Positions 1 to 8,208 of a stretch of DNA of 64,000 nucleotides are shown piece after piece. Position 1 is the stretch's first letter; each line of letters opens with the position of its first letter. The notes below the pieces were generated by a model, which was not told the DNA's origin, ran no database searches, and was given only the letters and a program-made list of their open reading frames with translations. The DNA comes from Marivirga sericea. Lineage in GTDB: Bacteria; Bacteroidota; Bacteroidia; Cytophagales; Cyclobacteriaceae. The stretch lies in NCBI RefSeq assembly GCF_900177665.1, contig NZ_FXAW01000008.1, forward strand, positions 62,001-126,000, in the 5' to 3' direction. Position numbers and translations under genes: made by a program.

Positions 1-107
1 GGAAGAGGGCAGAAGGAGAATCGAACGTGAACGGATTCAAAACAAAGCCGTTGGATGAAGCTATGATTGATGAAATATTGAATGAATTCTATCCTGAATA
101 TTTGTAA
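1..107 (+). CDS. 3' end of an unidentified gene (partial)
   Basis: An open frame enters from the window edge and ends at TAA 105-107, giving about 34 residues that finish in a charged helical tail (...LNEFYPEYL). I do not recognise the family. The first 20 bases match, with one difference, a repeat in the trpG-trpD spacer near 12893-12912, so the upstream part of this frame may be repeat-derived and not coding. The frame is supported only by being open. Confidence 0.3.
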   Translation, partial: KRAEGESNVNGFKTKPLDEAMIDEILNEFYPEYL

Positions 108-109
108 GG

Positions 110-462
110 TACTGTCTAAAATTTACTAAAATTTTTGGTTTAAGACGATCAAGCTTGCTCTCTAGTTCTTCAATTTTAGTTTCCAGTACTTCCACTTTAT
201 TTGCTACTTATAGTTTTTTCCTAAACCTTCTGTCGACTAGTCGTTTAAATTCGGCCCGTGTAAAGCCTATCTCTTTCCCTTGCATGATCAACTTAAATTT
301 TTCATTTAGGCTTTCGTCCTAATTCCTGTAATTATTGCCAGAAATCTCTTGATCTCTCTCACTATTGAAAAGGCTTTAGTTTTCGTAGTCGCACAGGCTG
401 TGCTTAGATAATCCGGTTCTTTTAGCGGCTTTAGATGGTTTACTAATTAAAATTTCTGATTT
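110..462 (-). pseudogene. Decayed small gene with three in-frame stops
   Basis: Read on the minus strand, one frame gives protein-like sequence broken by stops at 376-378, 319-321 and 208-210. The pieces read as a basic segment (...KAAKRTGLSKHSL...), a second basic helix (...FTRAEFKRLVDRRFRKKL) and a coiled-coil tail (...VLETKIEELESKLDRLK). I do not recognise the family; the basic helices would suit a small DNA-binding protein. That the frame stays constant through three nonsense codons suggests point-mutation decay and not chance. The rest of the gap (463-643) shows nothing I can support. Confidence 0.4.
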
Positions 463-643
463 TATTATCACTCCGGTAAAATAAGAGTGTCCGATCCTAT
501 TATTGCATCATGAAGTATAACACAAGAAGAAGTTGTGAGTGAAGAAGGGGGTTCTAAGCCTTGAGGGCAATGAGGCCATTTCATTATCAGTTTAATTTCA
601 TCACTTCATAGAATAAATAGTTCATGATTTATGGTTTAAAAAG

Positions 644-916
644 ATGATTAAGAACGATCAAGTTTGGCTAGTGAGTGAATCGAATCCAAAGCCGGATAAT
701 TATATTGCAATTTTTTGCGTGGATGCCAAAAGTAAAAAGGACAGATTAGGGTTTACTGTTTATCCTAATTCTAAGGAGGCAATGGGTAGGGCAAAATATC
801 TTCAAGTAAAATATGCAGCTAAGCAGATTAGGCTTTTTTATCCCAATAGCGTAAGTATTATTATCAAAACTAGTATTCAAACTCATCAAAAAAACCTACC
901 AAAATCCAACTTTTAG
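644..916 (+). CDS. Small hypothetical protein (90 aa)
   Basis: A 90-residue ORF with no family I recognise. It starts MIKNDQVWLVSES and contains an alternating hydrophobic stretch (YIAIFCVDA) and a basic C-terminal half, with no signal peptide or membrane segment. No clear ribosome-binding or promoter motif is visible upstream. It lies next to a decayed gene, so it may itself be a remnant. The only support is that the frame is open and the composition is plausible. Confidence 0.4.
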   Translation: MIKNDQVWLVSESNPKPDNYIAIFCVDAKSKKDRLGFTVYPNSKEAMGRAKYLQVKYAAKQIRLFYPNSVSIIIKTSIQTHQKNLPKSNF

Positions 917-1048
917 GACATCGACTTTAGAAGTAAGCCTAACAGTTATTTTATTGGGAAGCCACCTAAGAAAATAGGTAAGATAAAAATTTAGAAATTC
1001 CAGTAAACCAGCATAAATAATAATTAATTAACCTAAATAAAACGAAAA

Positions 1049-1663
1049 ATGAAAAACACCTTTTTATTGATTTTAGCAGCAGCATGCATATTTCTGAACA
1101 AGAAGCTGTATGCACAAGAGAGCGAAGAGGTAAATACCTTATTGGATAGTAATTCAATCAATACGGAAACTATTGGTTTTTTTATTGTACCTACTGTTGG
1201 TCTTACTCAGATGGATGGAAGTACTACCTCCTTATTGAATGTTCGAGCTGGCATAAGCCTTAAAGATGAGATCTCTTTTGGAGCTTATTTTAGTACGGCT
1301 TTAAATGAAATCAATCCTGAAAGTGAGACAATAGCAAACGTTTATATGGATTATTGGACAGTGGGAGCTTTTGCAGAATATACGCTTTTATCCAAGAAAG
1401 TTTTCCATTTAAGTTTTCCATTTTACGCGGGTTATGGAGAAGTCCAAATGGATAATGAAAATGGTGATGCAGGATTGGGTGAGGCTAATTTTTTGCAAAT
1501 TGAACCCTCAGCTCTTTTGGAAGTAAATTTGCATAAAAATGTGCGCTTCAACTTAGGCGGAGGGTATAGGTTTATAGGAGAAATGGACTACAGGAATTTT
1601 AATCAGTCCGACATTTCAGGACTTACGGCTTACATCGGCCTAAAAATTGGTCTTTTCAAATAG
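1049..1663 (+). CDS. Outer-membrane beta-barrel protein (porin-like)
   Basis: A protein of 204 aa with an N-terminal signal peptide (MKNTFLLILAAACIFL...YAQ, cleavage near residue 22). The mature part is made of alternating hydrophobic/polar strands with Gly and aromatic residues (FGAYFSTAL, VGAFAEYTLL, FNLGGGYRF) and ends in a strand (LTAYIGLKIGLFK) of the kind recognised by the BAM machinery. This is typical of the small 8-10-strand barrels common in Bacteroidota. The ligand or function cannot be told. A strong hairpin terminator follows directly, so it appears to be a single-gene unit. Confidence 0.75.
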   Translation: MKNTFLLILAAACIFLNKKLYAQESEEVNTLLDSNSINTETIGFFIVPTVGLTQMDGSTTSLLNVRAGISLKDEISFGAYFSTALNEINPESETIANVYMDYWTVGAFAEYTLLSKKVFHLSFPFYAGYGEVQMDNENGDAGLGEANFLQIEPSALLEVNLHKNVRFNLGGGYRFIGEMDYRNFNQSDISGLTAYIGLKIGLFK

Positions 1664-1681
1664 AAAAGTTGATTTGAAAAG

Positions 1682-1718
1682 AAGTGGCAAGTGTTAATCA
1701 ATTAGCACTTGCCACTTT
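1682..1718. terminator. Bidirectional intrinsic terminator
   Basis: A 12-bp perfect stem (AAGTGGCAAGTG 1682-1693 with CACTTGCCACTT 1706-1717) can extend inward to a 4-nt loop. It sits between the convergent ends of the barrel gene (plus) and the HTH gene (minus) and has A/T-rich flanks on both sides, so it can serve both. Confidence 0.8.
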
Positions 1719-1727
1719 CATTTATGA

Positions 1728-1991
1728 TTAGCCGATCCTGTTTAATTGCTGCTGGTTTTTGAAACCGATCTGCAGTTTTCCATCCTTCTCGTATACATAA
1801 GATCTCTTGATATGACAATATCTTATAGGGGCTAATAATACACTTCTCATGATTTCAATATATTCATAAAGCGTACTTGGTGAAATATCTAATCTACTTG
1901 CCAACTCATGTGGTTGACCGGTTGCTTTCATGCGGATGAGCTGATCTATCCTGTTCAGCTTATCCACCATTTTAGGGAATAATCTACTCAT
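1728..1991 (-). CDS. HTH domain DNA-binding protein (DeoR/HTH_11-like)
   Basis: An 87-residue protein. Residues 10-50 form a winged-helix-type HTH (LNRIDQLIRMKATG, then ELASRLDISPSTLYEYIEIMRS), followed by a short beta-rich tail (YVYEKDGKLQIGF). Similar stand-alone HTH proteins of this length are common in Bacteroidota and are presumed transcription factors; the targets are unknown. There is no sensor domain. It converges on the barrel gene across a shared terminator. Start ATG at 1991, with an alternative Met at residue 8. Confidence 0.7.
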   Translation of the reverse strand: MSRLFPKMVDKLNRIDQLIRMKATGQPHELASRLDISPSTLYEYIEIMRSVLLAPIRYCHIKRSYVYEKDGKLQIGFKNQQQLNRIG

Positions 1992-2046
1992 TGGTAAAAA
2001 CTTTAAAATGTAACTTTTGAAATAAGATAGTTGACACTTTAGAGTC

Positions 2047-2316
2047 TCAAATCAGTAGGTTTCTTTGCAGTAAATATATTTTTTGAACTAATCTAAATGA
2101 TTGAAAGAACTCATCAGAATGAAAGTGAAAATCAGAGGGCTGGAAGAAGATTTTTGTTGACCTACCAATGCTCTTTGTTACTTCTTTGGAAGAAATTCTT
2201 TGCGAGTGACTAAATTCCTCTATTTTTTCAGTTTCATTTTTTTCAAAGGCTTCCTGCTGATGGTAACCGAAAGGAACCAACATGATGAAAGCCAGGAAAA
2301 AGATTAGATGCCTCAC
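2047..2316 (-). CDS. Small secreted hypothetical protein (89 aa)
   Basis: It begins with a convincing signal sequence (MRHLIFFLAFIMLVPFGYHQQ), followed by a polar region rich in Glu, Lys, Ser and His and by a hydrophobic C-terminal stretch (LVQKIYLLQRNLLI). No family is recognised. It lies on the same strand as the HTH gene, 55 bp upstream of it. The signal peptide is the main reason for calling it real; the low-complexity composition keeps confidence moderate. Confidence 0.45.
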   Translation of the reverse strand: MRHLIFFLAFIMLVPFGYHQQEAFEKNETEKIEEFSHSQRISSKEVTKSIGRSTKIFFQPSDFHFHSDEFFQSFRLVQKIYLLQRNLLI

Positions 2317-2469
2317 AATCGAATATAATTTAGAAAAGGATAACGGAATTGTTAAATGTTGGGTTTGCTTTAAGCAAGAATAAATGATGACTCATTCTAG
2401 CTACGCCTGTCTACCGATAATGGGATTATTCAAAATTCAATGATTAGAAATAAATTAATATCTTTCGAA

Positions 2470-3381
2470 ATGACTTTGCGTAACTTTCTTTTTCTAGGTC
2501 TATTTATACTTAGTATTTCATGTCAAAATAGAAGCCGCACGGAACAACAATATCAGCAAATTGTAGAAGAGGGGTATAATTTAGCTATTCCTAACAAAGA
2601 TGTTCAAGCAGTTTTGATTTTATTTGGCGGCTATCCTGAAAGGGCAAGCGATATCAAGAGAGAGTTTGATATTATGGATAAGGCAATGAATAGAGGCGTT
2701 GCAATATTATACTCTAATTTCAATCAAAAAATTTGGCTGTCAGAAAATGAAATTGAAGCCTTAGCTCTTCAAATGGAGCAAGCACTGAAAAGACATCAGC
2801 TGCCTACCAGTAATGTATATATCGGTGGGTTTTCTAGTGGTGGTAATGTAGCATTACTGTTAGGGAATCATTTAGCTGCAAATAATGAAAACGAGAGGAA
2901 TGCGAATGGCGTTTTCTTAATCGATTCACCAGTTGATTTAGTAGCTTTGTATCAAAATGCTGAAAGAAATGTTAAGCGAGATTTTTCAGTAGTTGCAATG
3001 GAAGAGAGTAAGTGGCTGCTCCAAAAGTTTGGGTCTAGTTTAGGAAGTCCAGAAACTAGTCTGGAAGTTTATGAAAAGCATTCCGTTGTAACCCTGCAAA
3101 CGAGTAATATATCAAATCTGAGTCAATTGAAAAATGTCAAACTGAGACTTTATACAGAGCCTGATTCGAGTTGGTGGAAAGAAAATAGACAAGCAGATTT
3201 TGAGCAAACCAATGCTTACCAAATTCAGAAATTGTACGAGTTGCTAAAGCTCAGAGGCTTTGAAAATACCGAGTACATTCCTTCGCAACTAAAAGGATAC
3301 AGAGCAAATGGTGATCGCCATCCTCATAGTTGGTCTATCGTTAATCAGGATGATTTGTTAGACTGGATTCTGAGGAGTTAG
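2470..3381 (+). CDS. Alpha/beta-hydrolase lipoprotein
   Basis: A lipoprotein signal (MTLRNFLFLGLFILSISC) places the lipidated Cys at residue 18 when the second Met (2470) is used; an upstream ATG at 2440 would add ten residues before the signal. The body is an alpha/beta-hydrolase: an early strand with Gly-Gly (LILFGGYPE), the nucleophile elbow GFSSG (Ser about residue 122), an Asp after a later strand and a C-terminal His (PHSW) completing a likely triad. The substrate is unknown. It is probably anchored in the inner or outer membrane, facing the periplasm or surface. Confidence 0.65.
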   Translation: MTLRNFLFLGLFILSISCQNRSRTEQQYQQIVEEGYNLAIPNKDVQAVLILFGGYPERASDIKREFDIMDKAMNRGVAILYSNFNQKIWLSENEIEALALQMEQALKRHQLPTSNVYIGGFSSGGNVALLLGNHLAANNENERNANGVFLIDSPVDLVALYQNAERNVKRDFSVVAMEESKWLLQKFGSSLGSPETSLEVYEKHSVVTLQTSNISNLSQLKNVKLRLYTEPDSSWWKENRQADFEQTNAYQIQKLYELLKLRGFENTEYIPSQLKGYRANGDRHPHSWSIVNQDDLLDWILRS

Positions 3382-3412
3382 TTTATGTTTAAGTAATTAA
3401 GTTTTTCTAACC

Positions 3413-4294
3413 TCAATTTTTCAACCACCCCAAAACCTCCTGAAAATGATCATCCTTTGCATCTTTATGGGTTAGTAAATTAATGTGGTCATAGTCATGT
3501 TTATAGCCTTGTTTTTTACCAATTACTTTGAAGCTAAAGTTATCTTGATCCCCTATTTCTCTTAGTAAACGCCTGCAGTCAACAGGATGGCCGATTTGCT
3601 TGTCATTGGCACCTGTTATGGACAAAATAGGAGGTAGGTTTTTACTTCGTAGAGCCGCTGCATAATCAAAACCATCTCTAAGGTCTTTCCAGTCTCGGGA
3701 GCGCACCCATTTGTTCACTTCTAGAAAATAATCTTTGGCTTCATCGGCACTGCCTATTTTATATTTTCTGGCGGGTAAATAGCCTTTAGTTTTAGCTAGG
3801 AAAGTGCAGTAGCCAAACCATAATAAATCTACTATTAAAAACTTTTTAAGGTTGCGGACTCTAATGTCTCTTTTGCTACCAAAAAAGGCCATTGATTTCA
3901 AAGTAGGCGCTTCATTCTTTGCTAAGTAGGCCAGTAAGTGCACGCCTCCCCAACTATGGGAAACCCAATGATCGGGTTCTTTACCTGCAATGTATTTGAT
4001 TTTTGCGATGAAATCCGGAATATCTTCTTCAAAGGCAGATGCCATTCCAAAGTTGTTGTCTCGACTTGGATGTGGCTTGCTTTTACCCCTTCCTCTGAGA
4101 TCGGCTACAAATACATCATATCCATTTTCAGCTAAGAAGGGCGCAAATCCCTTCCCAGATTTGGAATAGAATATTTTGCCGTCTTCTATGCTGCCGTGGA
4201 CTAAAAATACTGTAGGAGCATTCTCTTTGGTATAAAATCGTTTGAGGTGAAGCTGGTAATTTTCCTTTTCAATAAATAAACTTTCTGATTGCAT
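3413..4294 (-). CDS. Alpha/beta-hydrolase (serine hydrolase)
   Basis: The motifs are an oxyanion-hole HG (FLVHGSIEDG), Asp strand (VFVADLRGRGKS), nucleophile elbow SHSWGG and C-terminal His (DYDHINLL). I start at the Met of MQSESLF (4294). The frame stays open to 4357, but those 21 residues come from a dispersed-repeat region and look unrelated. The fold suggests an esterase, lipase or peptidase acting on a small acyl substrate. It lies 240 bp downstream of the amidoligase cluster on the same strand, separated by repeats, so membership of that cluster is uncertain. Confidence 0.7.
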   Translation of the reverse strand: MQSESLFIEKENYQLHLKRFYTKENAPTVFLVHGSIEDGKIFYSKSGKGFAPFLAENGYDVFVADLRGRGKSKPHPSRDNNFGMASAFEEDIPDFIAKIKYIAGKEPDHWVSHSWGGVHLLAYLAKNEAPTLKSMAFFGSKRDIRVRNLKKFLIVDLLWFGYCTFLAKTKGYLPARKYKIGSADEAKDYFLEVNKWVRSRDWKDLRDGFDYAAALRSKNLPPILSITGANDKQIGHPVDCRRLLREIGDQDNFSFKVIGKKQGYKHDYDHINLLTHKDAKDDHFQEVLGWLKN

Positions 4295-4369
4295 GCCTGA
4301 AATTATACAAAAAGTAGTAGGCATGCATAATAAAACGCAAGATTTTTTTATAACCACTAAGTTACTCTA

Positions 4370-4590
4370 AGACTGTCACAAAGGACACGAAGAGAAAGCT
4401 AAAGCTTTATATTTACCGCAAAAGAGGCAAAAGAAAACAAAAGGATAGCCAAAAGCTATAAAAAACTCTTGCAAAGACGCGAAGACGCAAAGTTTTCACA
4501 AAGGAAAATATGTTTTTTGTATAATTGGCTATTAGATATTTCTTTAGGTTACGAGGTCGTTGCGTCATAGCGACTTTGCGTGAATAACCT
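4370..4590. repeat. Dispersed low-complexity repeat (CAAAGACGCGAAG-type)
   Basis: The gene-free stretch is built of degenerate direct units: CACAAAGGACACGAAG near 4376, GCAAAGACGCGAAGACGCAA near 4475, CACAAAGG near 4498, and a partly inverted copy (GTTGCGTC...GACTTTGCGTG) at 4560-4583. Repeats of this wording occur between genes in many environmental bacteria and are not coding. The adjacent ORF extension (4295-4357) appears to run into it. Confidence 0.6.
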
Positions 4591-4597
4591 AAAAGTC

Positions 4598-5305
4598 TTA
4601 GACTTTCTTGTTTTCCTTTTTCCCTTTGTGAAAAGAAATAGGTGGGAAGACCCAGTTACTGATTTGGTGCATGGGGTAGCAATCCAGCAATTTGGTATTG
4701 ACCTCCAATTCTAAGCCGGCATAATTTTCTTTATATTTTCCTCTGAAATAAGTGGTCAAACCATCATCGGTTCCTTTGTATGGGTAATTAAATTTTACTC
4801 TCCAAGTATCCATTTTTTCATCTATACTAGCTTTCCAGGCTTCGGCAAATTCTTGCTCTAACTTATTGGCAGGGTCAAATAAGATCCCGATTTCTGTTTT
4901 ACGAACTTCTCCATTTAACACAGGCGTAAAACTATGGAAAGAGATATGAATAACTTGATGATTATGATGTAAATGCTGTTCTATTTTTCGTTCAATTTGA
5001 TTTCTGTAAGGCAGATAATATTCTTCAATTAGGCTCTCTTTGACTGCTTTAGACATAATTGTAGAAAATTCAGAGAATAGTTCTTCATGTCCTAAAGTGC
5101 GATTGCATTCAATCAATAGCCGGCTAATGGAATTAGAAATGAGTTTATCATCAGCTCTTCGGCTTATATATTTCCCAATCTCTAAAGCACCTCTATCCCA
5201 ACCTCTGTGACTTTTCAGAATTTCCTCTTTTCCTTTAAAATAGGATCCATAAAGCTCGGGGATTTCATAGCCACCATGCTCGCAAGAGAATATAAACTTT
5301 GTCAT
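4598..5305 (-). CDS. N-formylglutamate amidohydrolase family protein
   Basis: A 235-aa protein of the FGase family (zinc-dependent amidohydrolases related to HutG-type deformylases). Visible signatures are SCEHGGYEIP at the N-terminus, KSHRGWDRGAL around residue 33, the LLIECNRT segment, and a central HISFHSFTP containing likely metal ligands. Its start overlaps the end of the GCS2 ligase gene by 4 nt, so the two are translationally coupled. In this context it more likely trims or deprotects a glutamyl-type product of the neighbouring ligases than acts in histidine degradation, as no hut genes are present. Function by context is inference. Confidence 0.8.
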   Translation of the reverse strand: MTKFIFSCEHGGYEIPELYGSYFKGKEEILKSHRGWDRGALEIGKYISRRADDKLISNSISRLLIECNRTLGHEELFSEFSTIMSKAVKESLIEEYYLPYRNQIERKIEQHLHHNHQVIHISFHSFTPVLNGEVRKTEIGILFDPANKLEQEFAEAWKASIDEKMDTWRVKFNYPYKGTDDGLTTYFRGKYKENYAGLELEVNTKLLDCYPMHQISNWVFPPISFHKGKKENKKV

Positions 5306-6540
5306 GTTCTTAGCTTATAAAGCTTATTTTCGGTTAAGCAATTTACCAAAAGTTGATATTCCTTCTTAATATTTTCTGCAGACCATTTTTGTTCTTTTAG
5401 ATTTGCTAATATCCTTTGAGATAGGTTTCCATTTTCTAAAATGTAATTGATGATTGCTTCTTTCTCTTCTGATATATAAACATGTTTTAAAATGTGCTTC
5501 CAGATTTTTTCAATGGTTACCTTTTCCTCCTGATCTAAATCGAAGATTCGAAGATATTCTTCATTCGAAATGATATTTCGCCCACCTTTTTCCAGTGCTA
5601 ATCGGTAAATATCATAGAGTTCATACTCGTCAATCGGATCGGATTTTTTTACAGCAGGAATGATGAATTTCAAAGCTTGCACCACAAATTCTGCTAATGC
5701 AATATCTGCAGCAGGACACTCTTGTAAATCTATAATACGAATTTCAATCGCATTTCTGTCAAAACGAGCGATGGCACCTCTTGAATTTAACCATTCTTCT
5801 TGTAAGCTGCTATCCTTATCAAATGGAGCAATGTCACGATATATTTTATTTAATATCTTCCCCTCATAATCTGCTTTATTTTGTACAGATTCTGGAATCA
5901 CCTTTCCTGTAATGGATGGAACTCTCTTTTGGTTTTGTTCATAGAATGCCAAGCGATTATCTAATACTTCAGATTTTTGTCCATCGAAAATAGGAGAAGA
6001 AGCAGATAAGGCCGGAATTAAAGGCATAATGAGTCTAATCGCTTCATGGAGTACATAAAACTCTTCATCGTTTGCGAAGGGAAGATTAATATGCATACTC
6101 TGCAAATTTCCCCAGCCATGGCCTTTGCAGTCAAATATTTGATTATATCTGCTATATATTTCATTTCGCTCGTGGGGCCAAAGCTTTACATCTGTCATTG
6201 GGTTGAAGAGCGGGTGCATTGCAGTTGGCATTAACTGACAATCCATTTCCGCTAAAATCTCATTGATTTCTTTAATATTGTCATGAAAATCTTGAGATAA
6301 ACCCTCTACACCAGGCATAGGTACGGTGGTTTTCAGTTCCAAGACATGCAAAACCAACTCATTGGACCAGCTGATGTTTCCATTGTCTAGTTCATCGGTA
6401 ATGTGGCCGATTTTCTTTAAAATGAGTTGATCAGAAATAGGAGCAGGCATTAGCGTTTTACGGTTTACAATCATGTATTCCAGCTCAATGCCGATACATT
6501 CGAAAAGGGAATAGGTTTTGGTTGGATTTATTGCGCCCAT
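5302..6540 (-). CDS. Glutamate-cysteine ligase family 2 (GCS2) carboxylate-amine ligase
   Basis: A protein of 412 aa. It opens with the GCS2 signature IGIELEYMIV, in which acidic residues bind metal/ATP. The central stretch has LQSMHINLPF, and the later RGAIARFDRNAIEIRIIDLQE is typical of YbdK/EgtA-like ligases. These enzymes form an ATP-dependent peptide or isopeptide bond, classically gamma-Glu-Cys. It overlaps the FGase gene by 4 nt. A 204-bp gap holding a palindromic repeat separates it from the upstream ATP-grasp gene on the same strand. The true substrates are unknown; a conventional glutathione role is less likely, given the neighbouring RimK-like ligase. Confidence 0.8.
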   Translation of the reverse strand: MGAINPTKTYSLFECIGIELEYMIVNRKTLMPAPISDQLILKKIGHITDELDNGNISWSNELVLHVLELKTTVPMPGVEGLSQDFHDNIKEINEILAEMDCQLMPTAMHPLFNPMTDVKLWPHERNEIYSRYNQIFDCKGHGWGNLQSMHINLPFANDEEFYVLHEAIRLIMPLIPALSASSPIFDGQKSEVLDNRLAFYEQNQKRVPSITGKVIPESVQNKADYEGKILNKIYRDIAPFDKDSSLQEEWLNSRGAIARFDRNAIEIRIIDLQECPAADIALAEFVVQALKFIIPAVKKSDPIDEYELYDIYRLALEKGGRNIISNEEYLRIFDLDQEEKVTIEKIWKHILKHVYISEEKEAIINYILENGNLSQRILANLKEQKWSAENIKKEYQLLVNCLTENKLYKLRT

Positions 6541-6626
6541 TTTATTTTATATAATTTGTTTATTCTATGTTTTATAAAAGGTACTTTTCCAAGTTTAGTT
6601 GGATAACGCACCCAAGTAAATCAGTG

Positions 6627-6713
6627 CGTCATTGCGAGCGCATCTAAGCAATCTAATTTAGCAGATAGTGTCTAGCTATAGATTGCTTCGGTCGTTTCTC
6701 CCTCGCAATGGCG
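6627..6713. repeat. Palindromic dispersed repeat (CGTCATTGCGAG family)
   Basis: Nested inverted repeats: outer arms CGTCATTGCGAG (6627-6638) and CTCGCAATGGCG (6702-6713) with one mismatch, inner arms AAGCAATCTA (6646-6655) and TAGATTGCTT (6679-6688), perfect. The whole could fold as one long hairpin about 87 nt long. Elements with this wording are widespread between genes in Bacteroidota. It lies inside the amidoligase transcription unit. Confidence 0.75.
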
Positions 6714-6744
6714 GTATTTGCTGCTGATATTTAAGTAGTTCGCC

Positions 6745-8208
6745 TTAATTAATACTTATTTGCTTAGATTTTTGAATGCGATTCAAGAACACATCCATCA
6801 TTTTACTGTATAGCTTTTCTTTCAATACAGCATCTTCCACGCCCGTATCGATATTGGGATTATCATTGATTTCAATGACAAAAAATTTATTGCCTTTTTG
6901 CTTTATGTCCACTCCGTAAAGACTTTCACCTATAAGTTTGGATAATTTTTCAGCAGTTTTAATCAAAGCAGGTGGTGCTAATTCCACCGGCATGGTTTCC
7001 ACCTTTCCGTACTGCCCGTTTTTATTCCAATTGACGATTTGCCAATGTTCTTTGCTCATATAATATTTGCAAGCATAAATCGCTTCTCCATTAAAAACAC
7101 CTACTCGCCAATCGAAATCGGTTTGCAAAAATTGTTGCCCAACGATCAAGTCTGATTTCTCTAACAAATCCGCTACTTTCTTTTTAAATTCTTCCATATT
7201 TTCAGCTTTGCTCACACCCTGACTGAATGCGCTATCAGGTTGTTTCAGAATGATAGGAAAGCCCAAAATATCAGGGGCTAGTTGAATATTTTCCTTATGG
7301 ATGATCAGTGTTTCGGGTGCATCAATTTGGTGCATCTTTAGCAATTCGGCTAAATATACTTTATTGCTACATTTAATGATACTTTCCGGATCATCAACCA
7401 CCACCAAACCTTCGGCTTTGGCACGCTGTGCAAAGCGGAAAGTATGATGATTTACAGCTGTTGTTTCCCTGATGAATAAGGCATCATAGGAAGAAAGCGT
7501 ACTGTAATCGTCCTTAGTGATTAAGTTGGCCTGAATTCCTTTCTGATTAGCAGCTTTGATGAATTTTTGTAATGTCTTTTCTGAACTTGGTGCAGTTTTC
7601 TCCTTTGGGTCCCATAATATAGCCATAGAATAGGCAGAGGAAGTTCGCTCTGGAACTGTGAATTTCTTAGCTTCAAAATATTTTTTGGTTGCCTCTTCTA
7701 CAAATGCCCCATGGTCTTGAGGAATGTCGCCAGAAGCTATAGGTGTAATATTTTGAATGGTCCATTTACCGTCTCTCATGGTGAATTGAGCGCGGATAAA
7801 TGGAGATTGAAACAGGTTAAATAACTGCAAGCTCAAAGCATCATATTTCTTGGAAAGATTTTTACCGAAATATATGCTCAGCGTAAATTTTTCAGATTTT
7901 ATATCTTTTAATGACTTCTGGATTAATGAATCCAATTCGGTAGATAAAATTTTCACAACAGGGGCTGATTTCATTTCCTGAATAGTTTCAATACTCGGTA
8001 TAGCTTTATGCTTTCTAGCAGCCGCCAACAAGGAAACATAATAGCCCGTATTTTGATATTTATAATCTCTACAAAGATTAAATACTCGTGCATTTTTTAA
8101 ATTTGAATAAATAGGGTTTGTCAGGTATTGCTTACCAGTGACAACTTCTATGTCTTTAATGTCAAAATCCCAATCTTTTAGGCTAGTGACGGTTATAATA
8201 ATCTTCAT
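6745..8208 (-). CDS. RimK-like ATP-grasp ligase with RLAN N-terminal domain
   Basis: A protein of 487 aa. The N-terminal half (about 1-190) fits the RLAN-type domain that precedes some RimK-like ligases. The C-terminal half is an ATP-grasp fold: FPIILKQPDSAFSQGVSKAE is the ATP-binding lysine/glycine loop, then LIVGQQFLQTDFDWRVGVF, and finally VIEINDNPNIDTGVED with the metal-binding E-x-N motif. Such enzymes join amino acids or peptides through acyl-phosphate intermediates. Its start overlaps the C39-like peptidase gene by 4 nt. The set predicts synthesis of a small peptide or amide metabolite (inference). Confidence 0.85.
   Translation of the reverse strand: MKIIITVTSLKDWDFDIKDIEVVTGKQYLTNPIYSNLKNARVFNLCRDYKYQNTGYYVSLLAAARKHKAIPSIETIQEMKSAPVVKILSTELDSLIQKSLKDIKSEKFTLSIYFGKNLSKKYDALSLQLFNLFQSPFIRAQFTMRDGKWTIQNITPIASGDIPQDHGAFVEEATKKYFEAKKFTVPERTSSAYSMAILWDPKEKTAPSSEKTLQKFIKAANQKGIQANLITKDDYSTLSSYDALFIRETTAVNHHTFRFAQRAKAEGLVVVDDPESIIKCSNKVYLAELLKMHQIDAPETLIIHKENIQLAPDILGFPIILKQPDSAFSQGVSKAENMEEFKKKVADLLEKSDLIVGQQFLQTDFDWRVGVFNGEAIYACKYYMSKEHWQIVNWNKNGQYGKVETMPVELAPPALIKTAEKLSKLIGESLYGVDIKQKGNKFFVIEINDNPNIDTGVEDAVLKEKLYSKMMDVFLNRIQKSKQISIN

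Noticed and set aside
966-1157. 63-aa minus-strand ORF over the start of the barrel gene
   Set aside because: Antisense shadow of a gene with a clear signal peptide; no family, no promoter.
4295-4357. N-terminal extension of the alpha/beta-hydrolase
   Set aside because: The 21 extra residues arise from repeat-adjacent DNA and do not form a convincing signal peptide; the Met at 4294 fits the family better.
4598-5305. N-formylglutamate amidohydrolase as part of a histidine-degradation (hut) operon
   Set aside because: No hutH, hutU or hutI homologue lies nearby; the overlap with a GCS2 ligase points to the amidoligase cluster.
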